64,000 nt of DNA from the NCBI RefSeq assembly GCF_009684755.1, contig NZ_BLBC01000006.1, positions 1 to 64,000 on the forward strand. Direction: 5' to 3'. This DNA is from Capnocytophaga felis (GTDB lineage: Bacteria; Bacteroidota; Bacteroidia; Flavobacteriales; Flavobacteriaceae). Numbering within the stretch: the first letter of the stretch is position 1; each line of letters opens with the position of its first letter. The translations under genes and the position numbers were made by a program. Positions 9,964 to 17,916 of the stretch are shown here, in pieces. The notes under the pieces are model-generated. The model searched no databases, was not told the origin of the DNA, and saw nothing but the letters and a program-made list of their open reading frames with translations.

Positions 9964-10905
9964 TTACCTTTTTCTGGTGGGACTTATTATTTTTACGTTG
10001 TGAAAAGCAATTGCACCACGAATAACTCCTGAGATGACCTCGTATAAAGCATTGATTGTTTGTGATTTGAGTTCGTTTTTGTGGTAAATAAGACTTATTT
10101 CGCGTGCAGGATGAGGTTCAGCGAAAGGATGTATGTGTTTTTTTTCGTTTTCTTTCAATTCCAAAGAATGTAAGTAGGGAATGAGAGTCATTCCCAAGCC
10201 TTCGTTTGCCAATCGTATTAATGTTTCAAAACTTCCGCTTTTGAGTTGAAAACACGTTTTGGATTCTATAATGTCTTGGTTACAAATGTTTAACACGCTT
10301 TCTTTGAAGCAATGCCCATCTTCCAACATTAAAATATCATTGATGTCCAAGTCTTCCGTATAAATGGTGTTGTTTGCTTGTAGTCTGTGATTATCAGGTA
10401 TATATGCTACAAAAGGCTCGTAATAAAGAGGTTTTTCAATAATATTTAGATGATTCAAAGGAGTTGCCAAAATAGCAGCATCATAAGTACCTTCTTCAAC
10501 TTTCTGTAAGATGCTTTCAGTATTTTGTTCCTCAATTTTTAAGCAGACTTTTGGATATTTATGAATGAAATTAGCCAAAAACATCGGCAGTAGGGTAGGG
10601 GAAACCGTAGGAATTATTCCCACGCGGAATTCTCCACCAATAACTCCCTTTTGTTGAGCAACAATATCGTTCATTCTATCAGATTCATTAACAATGACTT
10701 GTGCCTGTTTAATGATTTGTTCGCCAATTTTAGTAATTTGCAATGGTTTTTTGCTTCTGTCAAAAATAATCACACCCAATTCCTCCTCTAACTTTTGGAT
10801 TTGCATACTTAAAGTAGGCTGAGTTACAAAACTATTTTCGGCTGCGGTGGTAAAATTTTTATATTTTGCAACGGCTAAAACGTACTGAAATTGAGTGATA
10901 GTCAT
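9964..10905 (-). CDS. oxyR: OxyR-type LysR transcriptional regulator
   Basis: This 313-residue LysR protein has an N-terminal winged helix-turn-helix (about 1-60) and a substrate-type sensor domain. The peroxide-sensing cysteines of OxyR are both present at the same numbers as in E. coli, C199 and C208, in the motif LEDGHC followed by eight residues and C. This strongly supports a peroxide-responsive activator that forms an intramolecular disulfide. It lies 35 bp downstream of the luciferase-like gene on the same strand and close to sod and ferritin, which are typical oxidative-stress genes. Expected targets such as catalase and ahpC are not in the window. Confidence 0.92.
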   Translation of the reverse strand: MTITQFQYVLAVAKYKNFTTAAENSFVTQPTLSMQIQKLEEELGVIIFDRSKKPLQITKIGEQIIKQAQVIVNESDRMNDIVAQQKGVIGGEFRVGIIPTVSPTLLPMFLANFIHKYPKVCLKIEEQNTESILQKVEEGTYDAAILATPLNHLNIIEKPLYYEPFVAYIPDNHRLQANNTIYTEDLDINDILMLEDGHCFKESVLNICNQDIIESKTCFQLKSGSFETLIRLANEGLGMTLIPYLHSLELKENEKKHIHPFAEPHPAREISLIYHKNELKSQTINALYEVISGVIRGAIAFHNVKIISPTRKR

Positions 10906-10940
10906 AGTTTCTTATTTAAAGTTGGATAATTTTTCGCTCG

Positions 10941-11864
10941 CTAAAAAGTTCTTTTTAATTGAGGGAGAACTTCTCTTCCAATTTCATCTAAAACAACATC
11001 TACTGGGCGTGAACTGTATTTTAGTACTAACATTACGTGATTGACCCCTATTTTCCTCAAAGTCAGAAACATATCAATCAAATAATTTCTGCCTAATCGG
11101 AATCCTAAATTAATATTAACAGGTTTGAAATCAGGGTCTTCCATAAGGTCAATGTATATGGATTGAATGTAGGGTTTTCGGGGTTGTCCTTCGTTTTCCA
11201 AAGTCTCAATCCAATTTTTAACAACTTTTCCCGTGAGAGCAAAATCACGAGGATAGTAAATCCATCCATCAGAATTTTTTGCAATCCATTCCAAATTAAC
11301 TCCTCCAATATGTCCTGTAACATACATAGGAATATTTCTTTTCAAAGGTTTTGGAATTACATCGCCCGATTTGTTCATAAGGATGCCATAATCATTATTG
11401 TAATAAGGAAATTCCTTTGACCAAAAATTTCTCAGCATCTGCATATGCTCAAATACTCGAGCACTTCTTAATCCAAAAGGCTGATTAAAAGCAGGATACT
11501 CAATAGGACGGTCGCCTGATGCTACTCCCATATGAAAGCGGTTCGGGAAAAGAACATCCAAACTTGCTGAAGCTTTCGCAACGTGTAACGGATGACGCAA
11601 AGGCAACACTAAACTTGCTATTCCTATTTTGATAGTTTTTGTAAGAGACGCAATATGTGAAAGATATATCCAAGGATCAAAAATCTGACCTACATCTTTA
11701 AAATCGGGGTCTTTTAATGGAATATCACGAACCCAAACAGTATCAAAACCGTAAGATTCAGCCAATTGTATTAAATGTATCTGATTTTCCATCTTCGGAA
11801 CGCTTCCTTCATAAGCCTCTATAGGAAGAAGTAACCCTATGGATAGATTATGGGCATCTAGCAT
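10941..11864 (-). CDS. LLM-class flavin-dependent oxidoreductase (luciferase-like)
   Basis: The protein of about 307 residues has the luciferase-like TIM barrel: an N-terminal IGLLLP strand, a DTVWVRD motif, KIGIASLVLPLRHPLHVAKASASLD, and VASGDRPIEYPAF, which is typical of the BA3436-type subgroup. It is expected to use FMNH2 and oxygen on an unknown substrate. An open frame extends upstream to 11957, but a strong promoter at 11885-11918 lies inside that extension, so the start at 11864 is preferred. It reads into oxyR, suggesting a shared transcript and a possible role in oxidative stress. Confidence 0.88.
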   Translation of the reverse strand: MLDAHNLSIGLLLPIEAYEGSVPKMENQIHLIQLAESYGFDTVWVRDIPLKDPDFKDVGQIFDPWIYLSHIASLTKTIKIGIASLVLPLRHPLHVAKASASLDVLFPNRFHMGVASGDRPIEYPAFNQPFGLRSARVFEHMQMLRNFWSKEFPYYNNDYGILMNKSGDVIPKPLKRNIPMYVTGHIGGVNLEWIAKNSDGWIYYPRDFALTGKVVKNWIETLENEGQPRKPYIQSIYIDLMEDPDFKPVNINLGFRLGRNYLIDMFLTLRKIGVNHVMLVLKYSSRPVDVVLDEIGREVLPQLKRTF

Positions 11865-11884
11865 AATGTTGCTTTTTACGTATG

Positions 11885-11918
11885 CAAAGGTAATTTTATT
11901 TTCAAAAATAACAAAAAA
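11885..11918 (-). promoter_or_regulatory. Promoter of the luciferase-like gene
   Basis: The minus strand shows TTTTTTG, exactly 19 bp, then TACCTTTG. This is a full Bacteroidota sigma-ABfr consensus. Transcription should start about 11878, leaving a short leader before the start codon at 11864. Confidence 0.8.
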
Positions 11919-12174
11919 TGAAATTGGATTTGTCTTGAAAAAGTTATCTTTTTCCAAACTTGTAAATATTTTTATTTTCTAATATAATCAGGATTAAATC
12001 ATAAGAATAAACAAAAAGGTATAAAGTTCAGATAATGAGTGATTTAGTATGTTTCCAAGAATATATTTAAAAACAAGGCATAAGGTGAGGATAAAATTTT
12101 GTTTTATGTGTTTGATTTACAAATAATTAAAAACTATCTTGAAGATTCTAAATTAAAAAATGTTAATTTATTTT
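11919..12174. other. Gene-free region upstream of sod
   Basis: These AT-rich bases separate the divergent luciferase-like gene and sod. I see no open frame, tRNA or strong hairpin here. The functional parts lie at its two ends: the minus promoter at 11885-11918 and the sod operator/promoter at 12171-12202. Confidence 0.6.
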
Positions 12175-12190
12175 TTTAGATAAATCTAAA
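12175..12190. promoter_or_regulatory. Perfect palindrome in the sod promoter (putative operator)
   Basis: TTTAGAT, two bases, then ATCTAAA form a perfect 7-bp inverted repeat lying between the probable -33 T-run (12171-12177) and the -7 box (12195-12202). A repressor bound here would block RNA polymerase. An extra ATCTAAA half-site follows at 12206-12212. The shape resembles sites of metal-dependent DtxR/MntR-type repressors, but the regulator is not identified here. Confidence 0.6.
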
Positions 12191-12194
12191 TTAT

Positions 12195-12202
12195 TATTTT
12201 TG
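12195..12202 (+). promoter_or_regulatory. sod promoter -7 box
   Basis: TATTTTTG fits the TAnnTTTG consensus, about 80 bp before the sod start codon. The -33 element is a T-run rather than a clear TTTG. Confidence 0.65.
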
Positions 12203-12283
12203 CTAATCTAAAAATAAGACGAAGATAACAACATAAAATAATTGAAAAACAAAAAACTAACTATTTAAATCTGAAAAAAGACA

Positions 12284-12880
12284 ATGAAAATTAATCATAC
12301 ACTTCCAGAGCTTCCGTACGATAAAAATGCTCTAAATCCGATTATTACAGAAGAAACTTTTGATTATCACTACGGAAAACATCACGCAGCGTATGTCAAT
12401 AATTTGGCGGGTTTGGTAAAAGATACGCCAATGGCAGATGAAAACATCGTGGACATCATCCGAAAAAGCCACGCCGAAAACAATGTAGCCATTTTCAACA
12501 ATGCAGCTCAGCACTGGAATCATTCCTTTTTTTGGCATTGTCTTTCGCCCGATGGCGGAAAAAATCCTACGGGAAAAATAGCCGAACTCATCAATCGCGA
12601 TTTCGGAAGTTTTGATGATTTTAAAGAGCAATTTTCAACCACCGCCGTAAAATTATTTGGTTCGGGCTGGGCGTGGCTGGCTCAAAACCAAGAAGGTAAA
12701 TTGGAAATTCTACCAATGAAAGATGCTTTTACTCCTCTAACCGAAAACAAAACGCCTATTCTCACCCTTGATGTGTGGGAACACGCCTACTATATCGATT
12801 ACCGCAATGCACGACCTAAATTTGTGGAAGGATTTTGGGAAATCGTCAATTGGAATTTTGCTAACGAAAATTTGAAATAA
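12284..12880 (+). CDS. sodB: Iron superoxide dismutase
   Basis: This 198-residue Fe/Mn-family superoxide dismutase closely resembles E. coli SodB. Metal ligands are His29 (YHYGKHH), His80 (WNH), Asp163 and His167 (DVWEHAYYIDYRNARP). Gln76 in NNAAQ sits in the N-terminal position typical of Fe-type enzymes; Mn-type enzymes carry it in the C-terminal half. It disproportionates superoxide in the cytoplasm. Its bases are somewhat richer in G and C than those of many neighbours, which would fit high expression. The next gene begins 1 bp after its stop, so the two are cotranscribed. A palindrome in the promoter suggests regulation. Confidence 0.95.
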   Translation: MKINHTLPELPYDKNALNPIITEETFDYHYGKHHAAYVNNLAGLVKDTPMADENIVDIIRKSHAENNVAIFNNAAQHWNHSFFWHCLSPDGGKNPTGKIAELINRDFGSFDDFKEQFSTTAVKLFGSGWAWLAQNQEGKLEILPMKDAFTPLTENKTPILTLDVWEHAYYIDYRNARPKFVEGFWEIVNWNFANENLK

Positions 12881-12881
12881 T

Positions 12882-13361
12882 ATGAGCGACACTTGCGTAA
12901 ATCACATCGAAAATTATTGGAAGATTTTGACCGAAGATGCTAATGAATCTTTCAAGAAAGGGAAGTATGAACTCGCTTTGGAAGGCTACCTCAACGCCTT
13001 GTACAGAGCCGAAGTGTTAAATAACAATCTGTCCGATTGTTTCCGACTGAAAGTTCCCTTTTTGCAGCTGTACATCGTTTCGCACAACAATCTGGCGAAT
13101 TGTTACGAGAAATTGAATTTGATTGAAAAATCCGAAGAATCTTTGCGGAAAGTCGTGTTTTTTATCCTGTATTTCTTTGAGAAAAAACTTATCAACCAAG
13201 AGGAAATGAATAGTGAATTAAAGAAATCGGTTGTTACTTATTTAAACTTTATCAAGAGTAATAATCTTCAAATGAAAGACGAAAATTTATTTTTTGAATT
13301 ATTACGAAGATACACAAAAGAAACAGAATTACAAAAACTTAATACATTAATCTATGCGTAA
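12882..13361 (+). CDS. Small helical TPR-like protein downstream of sod
   Basis: A 159-residue protein without signal peptide or membrane segments. The stretch NESFKKGKYELALEGYLNALYRAEVLN and the following YNNLANCYEKLNLIEKSEESLRKV have the spacing of two tetratricopeptide repeats, so it is probably an all-helical protein-binding protein. Function is unknown. It starts one base after the sod stop, so translational coupling and a link to SOD (for example metal loading or turnover) are possible but inferred only from position. Confidence 0.7.
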   Translation: MSDTCVNHIENYWKILTEDANESFKKGKYELALEGYLNALYRAEVLNNNLSDCFRLKVPFLQLYIVSHNNLANCYEKLNLIEKSEESLRKVVFFILYFFEKKLINQEEMNSELKKSVVTYLNFIKSNNLQMKDENLFFELLRRYTKETELQKLNTLIYA

Positions 13362-13518
13362 AATAAGGAATACTTAGCGTTAGAGGGCGACTCTCTGAAT
13401 TTAAAAAAAGCCGTTATATTAACCAAACAAGATATAGAAATTACCGCTTGTATGTGAAAATCAGTGGTGTAAGTTCTATTTCAGTAAATTATAAAGATAA
13501 AATACAAACAATTTATAA

Positions 13519-14103
13519 ATGAGAATGAAAAATATTTTTACAATTTTTTTAATAGCAGGACTGCTTGTTGGATGTTTTAATAAACAAAAAATCAAACCTT
13601 TAGAAAATTCTGTCAAAGTGGAATGGACAGCATACAAAACCACCGACAAACTGCCCGTCAAAGGCACATTTAACTCCGTAAAATTAGAAAAAATTGGAGA
13701 AGGGACTTCCGTTGAAGAAATTTTGAATGAAGCAGAATTCAGTTTGAACTCACTTGACTTGGCGACAGGAGATATTTCCAGAGACGAAAAAATCAAAAAA
13801 TCTTTCTTCGGGCTTATGAACGAAGCTGGGACGATTTCTGGGAAAATATATCTAAAAGACAATCAATGGTTTGTAAAGTTAAAAATGAACGGAATTTTAG
13901 TTGAGGAAGTTCCTGCAACGGTCAGTTATGAAAATAGAAAACTAAAACTTACTGCTCCTATCAATCTGAAAGACTTCAACGCATTACAAGTTTTGGAGAT
14001 GCTTAATAGTGTGTGTTTTGATTTACACAAAGGAGCAGACGGAATAAGTAAAGTCTGGGAAACAGTAGATGTTTTAGCAACAATGGAATTTACTGAAAAA
14101 TAG
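13519..14103 (+). CDS. YceI-like lipoprotein
   Basis: The 194-residue protein has a lipoprotein signal with lipobox LLVGC (Cys19). The rest matches the YceI lipocalin-like fold: VEWTAYKTTDKLPVKGTFNSVK near the start, SLDLATGDISRDEKIKKSFF in the middle, and KLTAPINLKDF towards the end. YceI proteins bind isoprenoid-like lipids in the periplasm. The usual helix-strand pattern and length fit. It lies between sod's partner and kdsB with gaps of about 150 bp, so it is probably its own unit. The ligand is unknown. Confidence 0.82.
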   Translation: MRMKNIFTIFLIAGLLVGCFNKQKIKPLENSVKVEWTAYKTTDKLPVKGTFNSVKLEKIGEGTSVEEILNEAEFSLNSLDLATGDISRDEKIKKSFFGLMNEAGTISGKIYLKDNQWFVKLKMNGILVEEVPATVSYENRKLKLTAPINLKDFNALQVLEMLNSVCFDLHKGADGISKVWETVDVLATMEFTEK

Positions 14104-14218
14104 GATTTATACCCAAAGAAACTATTTCGCAGGAGAATAAAGACCGATTTGTTATTTTTGTAACTTATTGATAATTAAAATTATAAAACAAATATTTTAC
14201 TTTTCTGACTAAAAAATA

Positions 14219-14226
14219 TATCTTTG
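14219..14226 (+). promoter_or_regulatory. kdsB promoter -7 box
   Basis: TATCTTTG matches TAnnTTTG, 20 bp before the kdsB start, giving a very short leader. Confidence 0.65.
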
Positions 14227-14245
14227 CTACAAAAAGAGAGCATTT

Positions 14246-14989
14246 ATGAAAATAATAGCAATGATTCCTGCACGTTATGAGGCTTCTCGTTTTTCGGGGA
14301 AATTAATGAAAGATTTGGAAGGAAAACCTGTGATTGTCAGGACTTTTGAAGCTGTACTTAACACGAAGCTTTTCGGACAAGTGTATGTGGTTACCGATGA
14401 TAACCGAATTGAAGAGGCAATCCTGAATGTGGGAGGCAAGGTCATCCGTAGTAAAAAGGAACACAAAAGCGGAAGTGACAGAATTGCAGAGGCTTGCGAG
14501 AATCTGGAAGCGGATGTAATTGTAAATATTCAAGGAGATGAACCTTTTACAGAGAAGAAGAATTTGGAAATGTTACTCAAAATATTTTCGGAAGATGTTA
14601 ATAATGAGGTGAGTGTAGCCAGTTTGATGGAACGATTAGATAATCCTGAAGAGGTTTGCAATCCAAATAATGTGAAGGTTGTAGTTAGTAAAAACGGTGA
14701 TGCACTCTATTTTTCAAGGGCTTTTATTCCTTTCCCACGAGATGAAAAATCGGAAGGTGTTTATTTTAAGCATATTGGAATTTATGCTTACAGAAAAGAA
14801 GCCTTAATGCAGTTTACACAATTAGAAGAATCAATTTTGGAAAAGACGGAGAAGTTAGAGCAACTTCGTTATTTGGAAAACGGATTTAGAATTCGTTTAG
14901 CAGAAACCAACATTTCTACCATAGGCATTGACACGGAGGAAGATTTGCAAAAGGCAAGGCAACTTTGGAAAAAACGTAATCATTTATAA
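14246..14989 (+). CDS. kdsB: 3-deoxy-manno-octulosonate cytidylyltransferase
   Basis: This 247-residue enzyme activates Kdo as CMP-Kdo for LPS inner-core synthesis. The N-terminal nucleotide-binding signature IPARYEASRFSGK and the metal-binding IQGDEPF motif are present, as is the FIPFPRD substrate loop. Length matches the family (about 245-250). Its pathway partner kdsA is at 22739, and a GT9 glycosyltransferase is at 19363. A terminator follows at 15015-15053. Confidence 0.95.
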   Translation: MKIIAMIPARYEASRFSGKLMKDLEGKPVIVRTFEAVLNTKLFGQVYVVTDDNRIEEAILNVGGKVIRSKKEHKSGSDRIAEACENLEADVIVNIQGDEPFTEKKNLEMLLKIFSEDVNNEVSVASLMERLDNPEEVCNPNNVKVVVSKNGDALYFSRAFIPFPRDEKSEGVYFKHIGIYAYRKEALMQFTQLEESILEKTEKLEQLRYLENGFRIRLAETNISTIGIDTEEDLQKARQLWKKRNHL

Positions 14990-15014
14990 TCAAGTTTTTA
15001 GTAAATATATAAGT

Positions 15015-15053
15015 AAAGGCTGTTTTTCTTTAGGAAAATAGCCTTTATTTTTT
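15015..15053 (+). terminator. kdsB terminator
   Basis: AAAGGCT and AGCCTTT arms with an inner TTTTC/GAAAA pairing are followed by a T-run. It separates kdsB from the next lipoprotein unit. Confidence 0.8.
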
Positions 15054-15072
15054 GTAATTAAAAGAAAAATAT

Positions 15073-15080
15073 TATTTTTG
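15073..15080 (+). promoter_or_regulatory. Promoter -7 box of the metzincin lipoprotein unit
   Basis: TATTTTTG matches TAnnTTTG, 25 bp before the start codon and just after the kdsB terminator. Confidence 0.65.
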
Positions 15081-15105
15081 TCGCCTTAAAAAATCAGTAA
15101 TATAA

Positions 15106-16248
15106 ATGAAACTACTTACTAAAAGATTGAAACTGAGGTTGTTTGCACTAGTGGGACTATTAGCTTTTGGATGTGCAAAAAACGAAAAACAAGAAAAAAT
15201 CGTTGAGGTTGAGGTTGAAAAACAAGTTGTTAAAGATTTTGACCTTGCCAAAGCTTCCACAGTTACCGCTTTACAAGTGAAAACTTCAGGAACAGAAATG
15301 TTTACAGAAGAAGATAATAAAGAAGTAAACGGAAAGGTGATTCTTTACAATGACGATTTGAGAGCTTTCCGTGTGAATGAAATGCTGGAGGTGCGTGCCA
15401 TTGAAGGAAATAAGTATCGAATCCGTAACTTTTTGCCTCACACTTTCACTAATGTTGAACTTCAAATGTATGTTGAAGGATTCAAAGCACCTGTAAAAAT
15501 TGCTTTTTTTGAGGAATTTCCTCCTCTGTATGAGTATGTTGGTGATTTGCCTTTTTCTGCCAGAGAAACATTTTTTGAAGATATCAACGGACAAAAGTTT
15601 TCTGTAGAAAATATAAATAACCTTTCTCCTTCTGATTTGAAATTTTCTTTGATAAGCAATGACCCAATGCTTGAGAAAATGAAAGCAATCAAACTCAACA
15701 CGTTGTATTGTTTCAGACCTTACGAAAGAGATAACAAATGGGGAAGATTAACTGCTGAAGATGCCCGTAATTACCTTCCGGTTGTGATGAATATGGCGTA
15801 TATGTTCAGTTCAGATGATTTTGAAAAAGGGATTAAAGAAACTCCATATGAATTTGAAAATAAAAAAGGAGTAGCTTTGAACAGAGAGCAAATTATCCGT
15901 AGTTTTATTGAAATTCCTCGTCAGGATTTGGGTGTAATCATAGAGCCTGGTTTGGGTGGCTTAGGCGGAGGAAGTACTTTTGGTGTTCGCCGTGAGTATA
16001 TTAACAATCCTAAAAGTGCTTATTATACAAAGTCCGATTTGGGAGCTCCTTGGTTTAGTTCGTTGGTTATGAATGTCTGGATTCACGAATTCGGTCACGT
16101 AGCTGGTTATGGTCACGACGGAAATATGACTTATTTCTATGGTGAGGGAAAAGACACTAAAGGTTTGGTACCTGTAGGAATGGCTGTTTACCAAAAATTA
16201 TTGTTAGACGGAGAGCTTCCTTTCACAAAATATCCTTACGAAAAATAA
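15106..16248 (+). CDS. Lipoprotein with metzincin-type zinc metalloprotease motif
   Basis: The 380-residue protein has a lipoprotein signal (lipobox AFGC, Cys23) and a charged tether rich in E, K and V. Near the C terminus, HEFGHVAGYGH (327-337) matches the metzincin zinc site HExxHxxGxxH exactly, and a Met about 20 residues later (PVGMA) could be the Met-turn. A glycine-rich stretch (GLGGLGGGS) precedes it. The N-terminal 300 residues are not recognised and could be a binding or pro-domain. It is probably an envelope-anchored peptidase. It shares an operon with the next lipoprotein (13-bp gap). Substrate and exact family are unknown. Confidence 0.75.
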   Translation: MKLLTKRLKLRLFALVGLLAFGCAKNEKQEKIVEVEVEKQVVKDFDLAKASTVTALQVKTSGTEMFTEEDNKEVNGKVILYNDDLRAFRVNEMLEVRAIEGNKYRIRNFLPHTFTNVELQMYVEGFKAPVKIAFFEEFPPLYEYVGDLPFSARETFFEDINGQKFSVENINNLSPSDLKFSLISNDPMLEKMKAIKLNTLYCFRPYERDNKWGRLTAEDARNYLPVVMNMAYMFSSDDFEKGIKETPYEFENKKGVALNREQIIRSFIEIPRQDLGVIIEPGLGGLGGGSTFGVRREYINNPKSAYYTKSDLGAPWFSSLVMNVWIHEFGHVAGYGHDGNMTYFYGEGKDTKGLVPVGMAVYQKLLLDGELPFTKYPYEK

Positions 16249-16261
16249 AATAACACAACAG

Positions 16262-17242
16262 ATGAAAAAAATATTTACATTTATCCTGCTTACTACTTTG
16301 TTTTCGTGCGGGAAGCAAGTTGAAGAAGTTATTATAGAGAAAAAAATTGAAAAAATAGTAAAAGTAGATCCTAAAATTAAATCAGAATCAACCGTTGCAT
16401 ACTATTTTGAAGAACAGAATCCAATTTTAACAAATAAAAAGCAAAACGAAAACTTTATTACTATTGATTGGTATGAAGATGAACTTTTCTTGGGAGTAGA
16501 AGCCACTAACGGAACAAATAAAACATATTCTGTCCAAAAATTAGACCTACAAACAGGAGTGCTTACTGAATTGATTTCCAATTTGAAAGAAATAAAAGAT
16601 GTGGCAATCAATAATGATTATTTGTTTATTACACAGTCAAATACGGTACAAGTTTTTGACCGAAAAACTTTTTCTTTACAAACGACTATTGGCACAGGAA
16701 GAGACGGTTACGATAACAATGGAATGTTTCAGGCTTTGACATTATTGCCTATGGAAAATCATTTGTTAATTCGTGATTTACGAAGGCTTCTTTTCTACAG
16801 AAATTCAGATATTATACCTGAAAATTCAAAGAAAATTTCTGCTCCCATAAGAAGTGCTTTTTCACAAAGAAGTAACGCTTCATTGGCTTATATTGACAAA
16901 AAATTGTATTTATCAAATAATAATTCAATAGAAACGTATGATTTACAAGAAAATATGCTTATAAATAATGAGCAGTCTGCTTCTAAAAGTATAAATTTTG
17001 GAACGAGAATATACCAATTAGCTCAATTTAGAGGACATCTTTATGCCAGTTTTGGAGAGTTAGGATTTGCCAGAATTGATACTGAAAAAGGAATTGTAGG
17101 AAAAAGATATACAAATTTTCAATCTACACCACTTAGCGTTACGTGCTTTACTTTTTCTGAAGATAAACTATTTGTAATCAATAATATAAATAGTTCAATT
17201 TCACTCTATAATGTAAAGAATATTATTTATAAAGAATATTAA
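16262..17242 (+). CDS. Lipoprotein, probable beta-propeller-like partner of the metzincin protein
   Basis: The 326-residue protein has a lipobox LFSC (Cys16) followed by an E/K/I/V-rich tether like that of the preceding gene. The body shows recurring strand patterns with DWYEDELFLGV, LQTGVLTELI, DRKTFSLQTTIGTG and DLQENM, consistent with a beta-propeller, but no named domain is recognised. It starts 13 bp after the metzincin gene and has a terminator after it, so the two are probably one operon. A role as scaffold, substrate or inhibitor of the protease is an inference only. Confidence 0.7.
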   Translation: MKKIFTFILLTTLFSCGKQVEEVIIEKKIEKIVKVDPKIKSESTVAYYFEEQNPILTNKKQNENFITIDWYEDELFLGVEATNGTNKTYSVQKLDLQTGVLTELISNLKEIKDVAINNDYLFITQSNTVQVFDRKTFSLQTTIGTGRDGYDNNGMFQALTLLPMENHLLIRDLRRLLFYRNSDIIPENSKKISAPIRSAFSQRSNASLAYIDKKLYLSNNNSIETYDLQENMLINNEQSASKSINFGTRIYQLAQFRGHLYASFGELGFARIDTEKGIVGKRYTNFQSTPLSVTCFTFSEDKLFVINNINSSISLYNVKNIIYKEY

Positions 17243-17260
17243 CAGATTTGTCAAATATGT

Positions 17261-17289
17261 AAAAAGCTGCCTTTTATGGGCAGTTTTTT
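17261..17289 (+). terminator. Terminator of the lipoprotein pair
   Basis: CTGCC and GGCAG arms extended by A/T pairs, with the T-run immediately after. Confidence 0.75.
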
Positions 17290-17344
17290 ATTTTATTAAA
17301 GAATAATTTTAACCCAATAAAACGGGATTATTGCAAAAAAAGTG

Positions 17345-17352
17345 TAAATTTG
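17345..17352 (+). promoter_or_regulatory. Ferritin promoter -7 box
   Basis: TAAATTTG fits TAnnTTTG, 34 bp before the ferritin start. No clear TTTG is seen at the expected upstream distance. Confidence 0.6.
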
Positions 17353-17385
17353 CGGAATTGATTAATTTTTAAAAAAAATATCACT

Positions 17386-17916
17386 ATGGCAAAACAAAAA
17401 TATACCCGATTGCAAACAAGTTTGCATCCTGAAATTATTGATTTGTTAAATCTTCAAGTTAGTAAAGAAGCTGAGGCAAGTTCCATTTATTTGGCAATGG
17501 CATCTTGGTGTGAAGTTAACGGATTTCCAAGAAGTGCTGAGTTTTTCTACTGTCACGCAGTGGAAGAAAGAGACCATATGATGAAAATTTTCCGTTTTTT
17601 GAATGAAAACGGAGCTAGAGCTTTTGCTCCTGAAGTAGGCAAAGTGCAACAAGATTTCAAATCACTCAAAGAGGTTTATGAAAAAACATTGGAACACGAA
17701 ATTGAAGTAACCAAATCTATTTTTTATATTTTCCAAAAGGCACGACAAGAGGCCGATTACGCGAGTGAAAATTTCTTGCAATGGTTTGTGGAAGAGCAAC
17801 TTGAAGAAGAGCGTTTGGTACACGGTATTTTGGATATGTTTGAACTAATGGAAGGTAAAGATAATCCATTGGCACTTAAATTAATTGACGAACGTATTCC
17901 GTTAGAAGACGCATAA
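17386..17916 (+). CDS. ftnA: Non-haem ferritin
   Basis: The 176-residue four-helix bundle protein is the bacterial ferritin type. Ferroxidase residues align with E. coli FtnA: Glu30 (SKEAEASS), Glu61 and His64 (EERDH), a Glu in LEHE near 103, and the EEQLEEE motif near 136-142. It stores iron in the cytoplasm and limits Fenton chemistry, which fits nearby sod and oxyR. Its stop codon overlaps the next gene's ATG by one base, so the two are translationally coupled. Confidence 0.95.
   Translation: MAKQKYTRLQTSLHPEIIDLLNLQVSKEAEASSIYLAMASWCEVNGFPRSAEFFYCHAVEERDHMMKIFRFLNENGARAFAPEVGKVQQDFKSLKEVYEKTLEHEIEVTKSIFYIFQKARQEADYASENFLQWFVEEQLEEERLVHGILDMFELMEGKDNPLALKLIDERIPLEDA

Noticed and set aside
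11958-12283. Small RNA or tRNA in the sod upstream gap
   Set aside because: No stable hairpin, T-run terminator or cloverleaf is seen; only regulatory elements near the sod start are supported.
14303-14533. Minus-strand frames inside kdsB
   Set aside because: They are shadows of kdsB without motifs.
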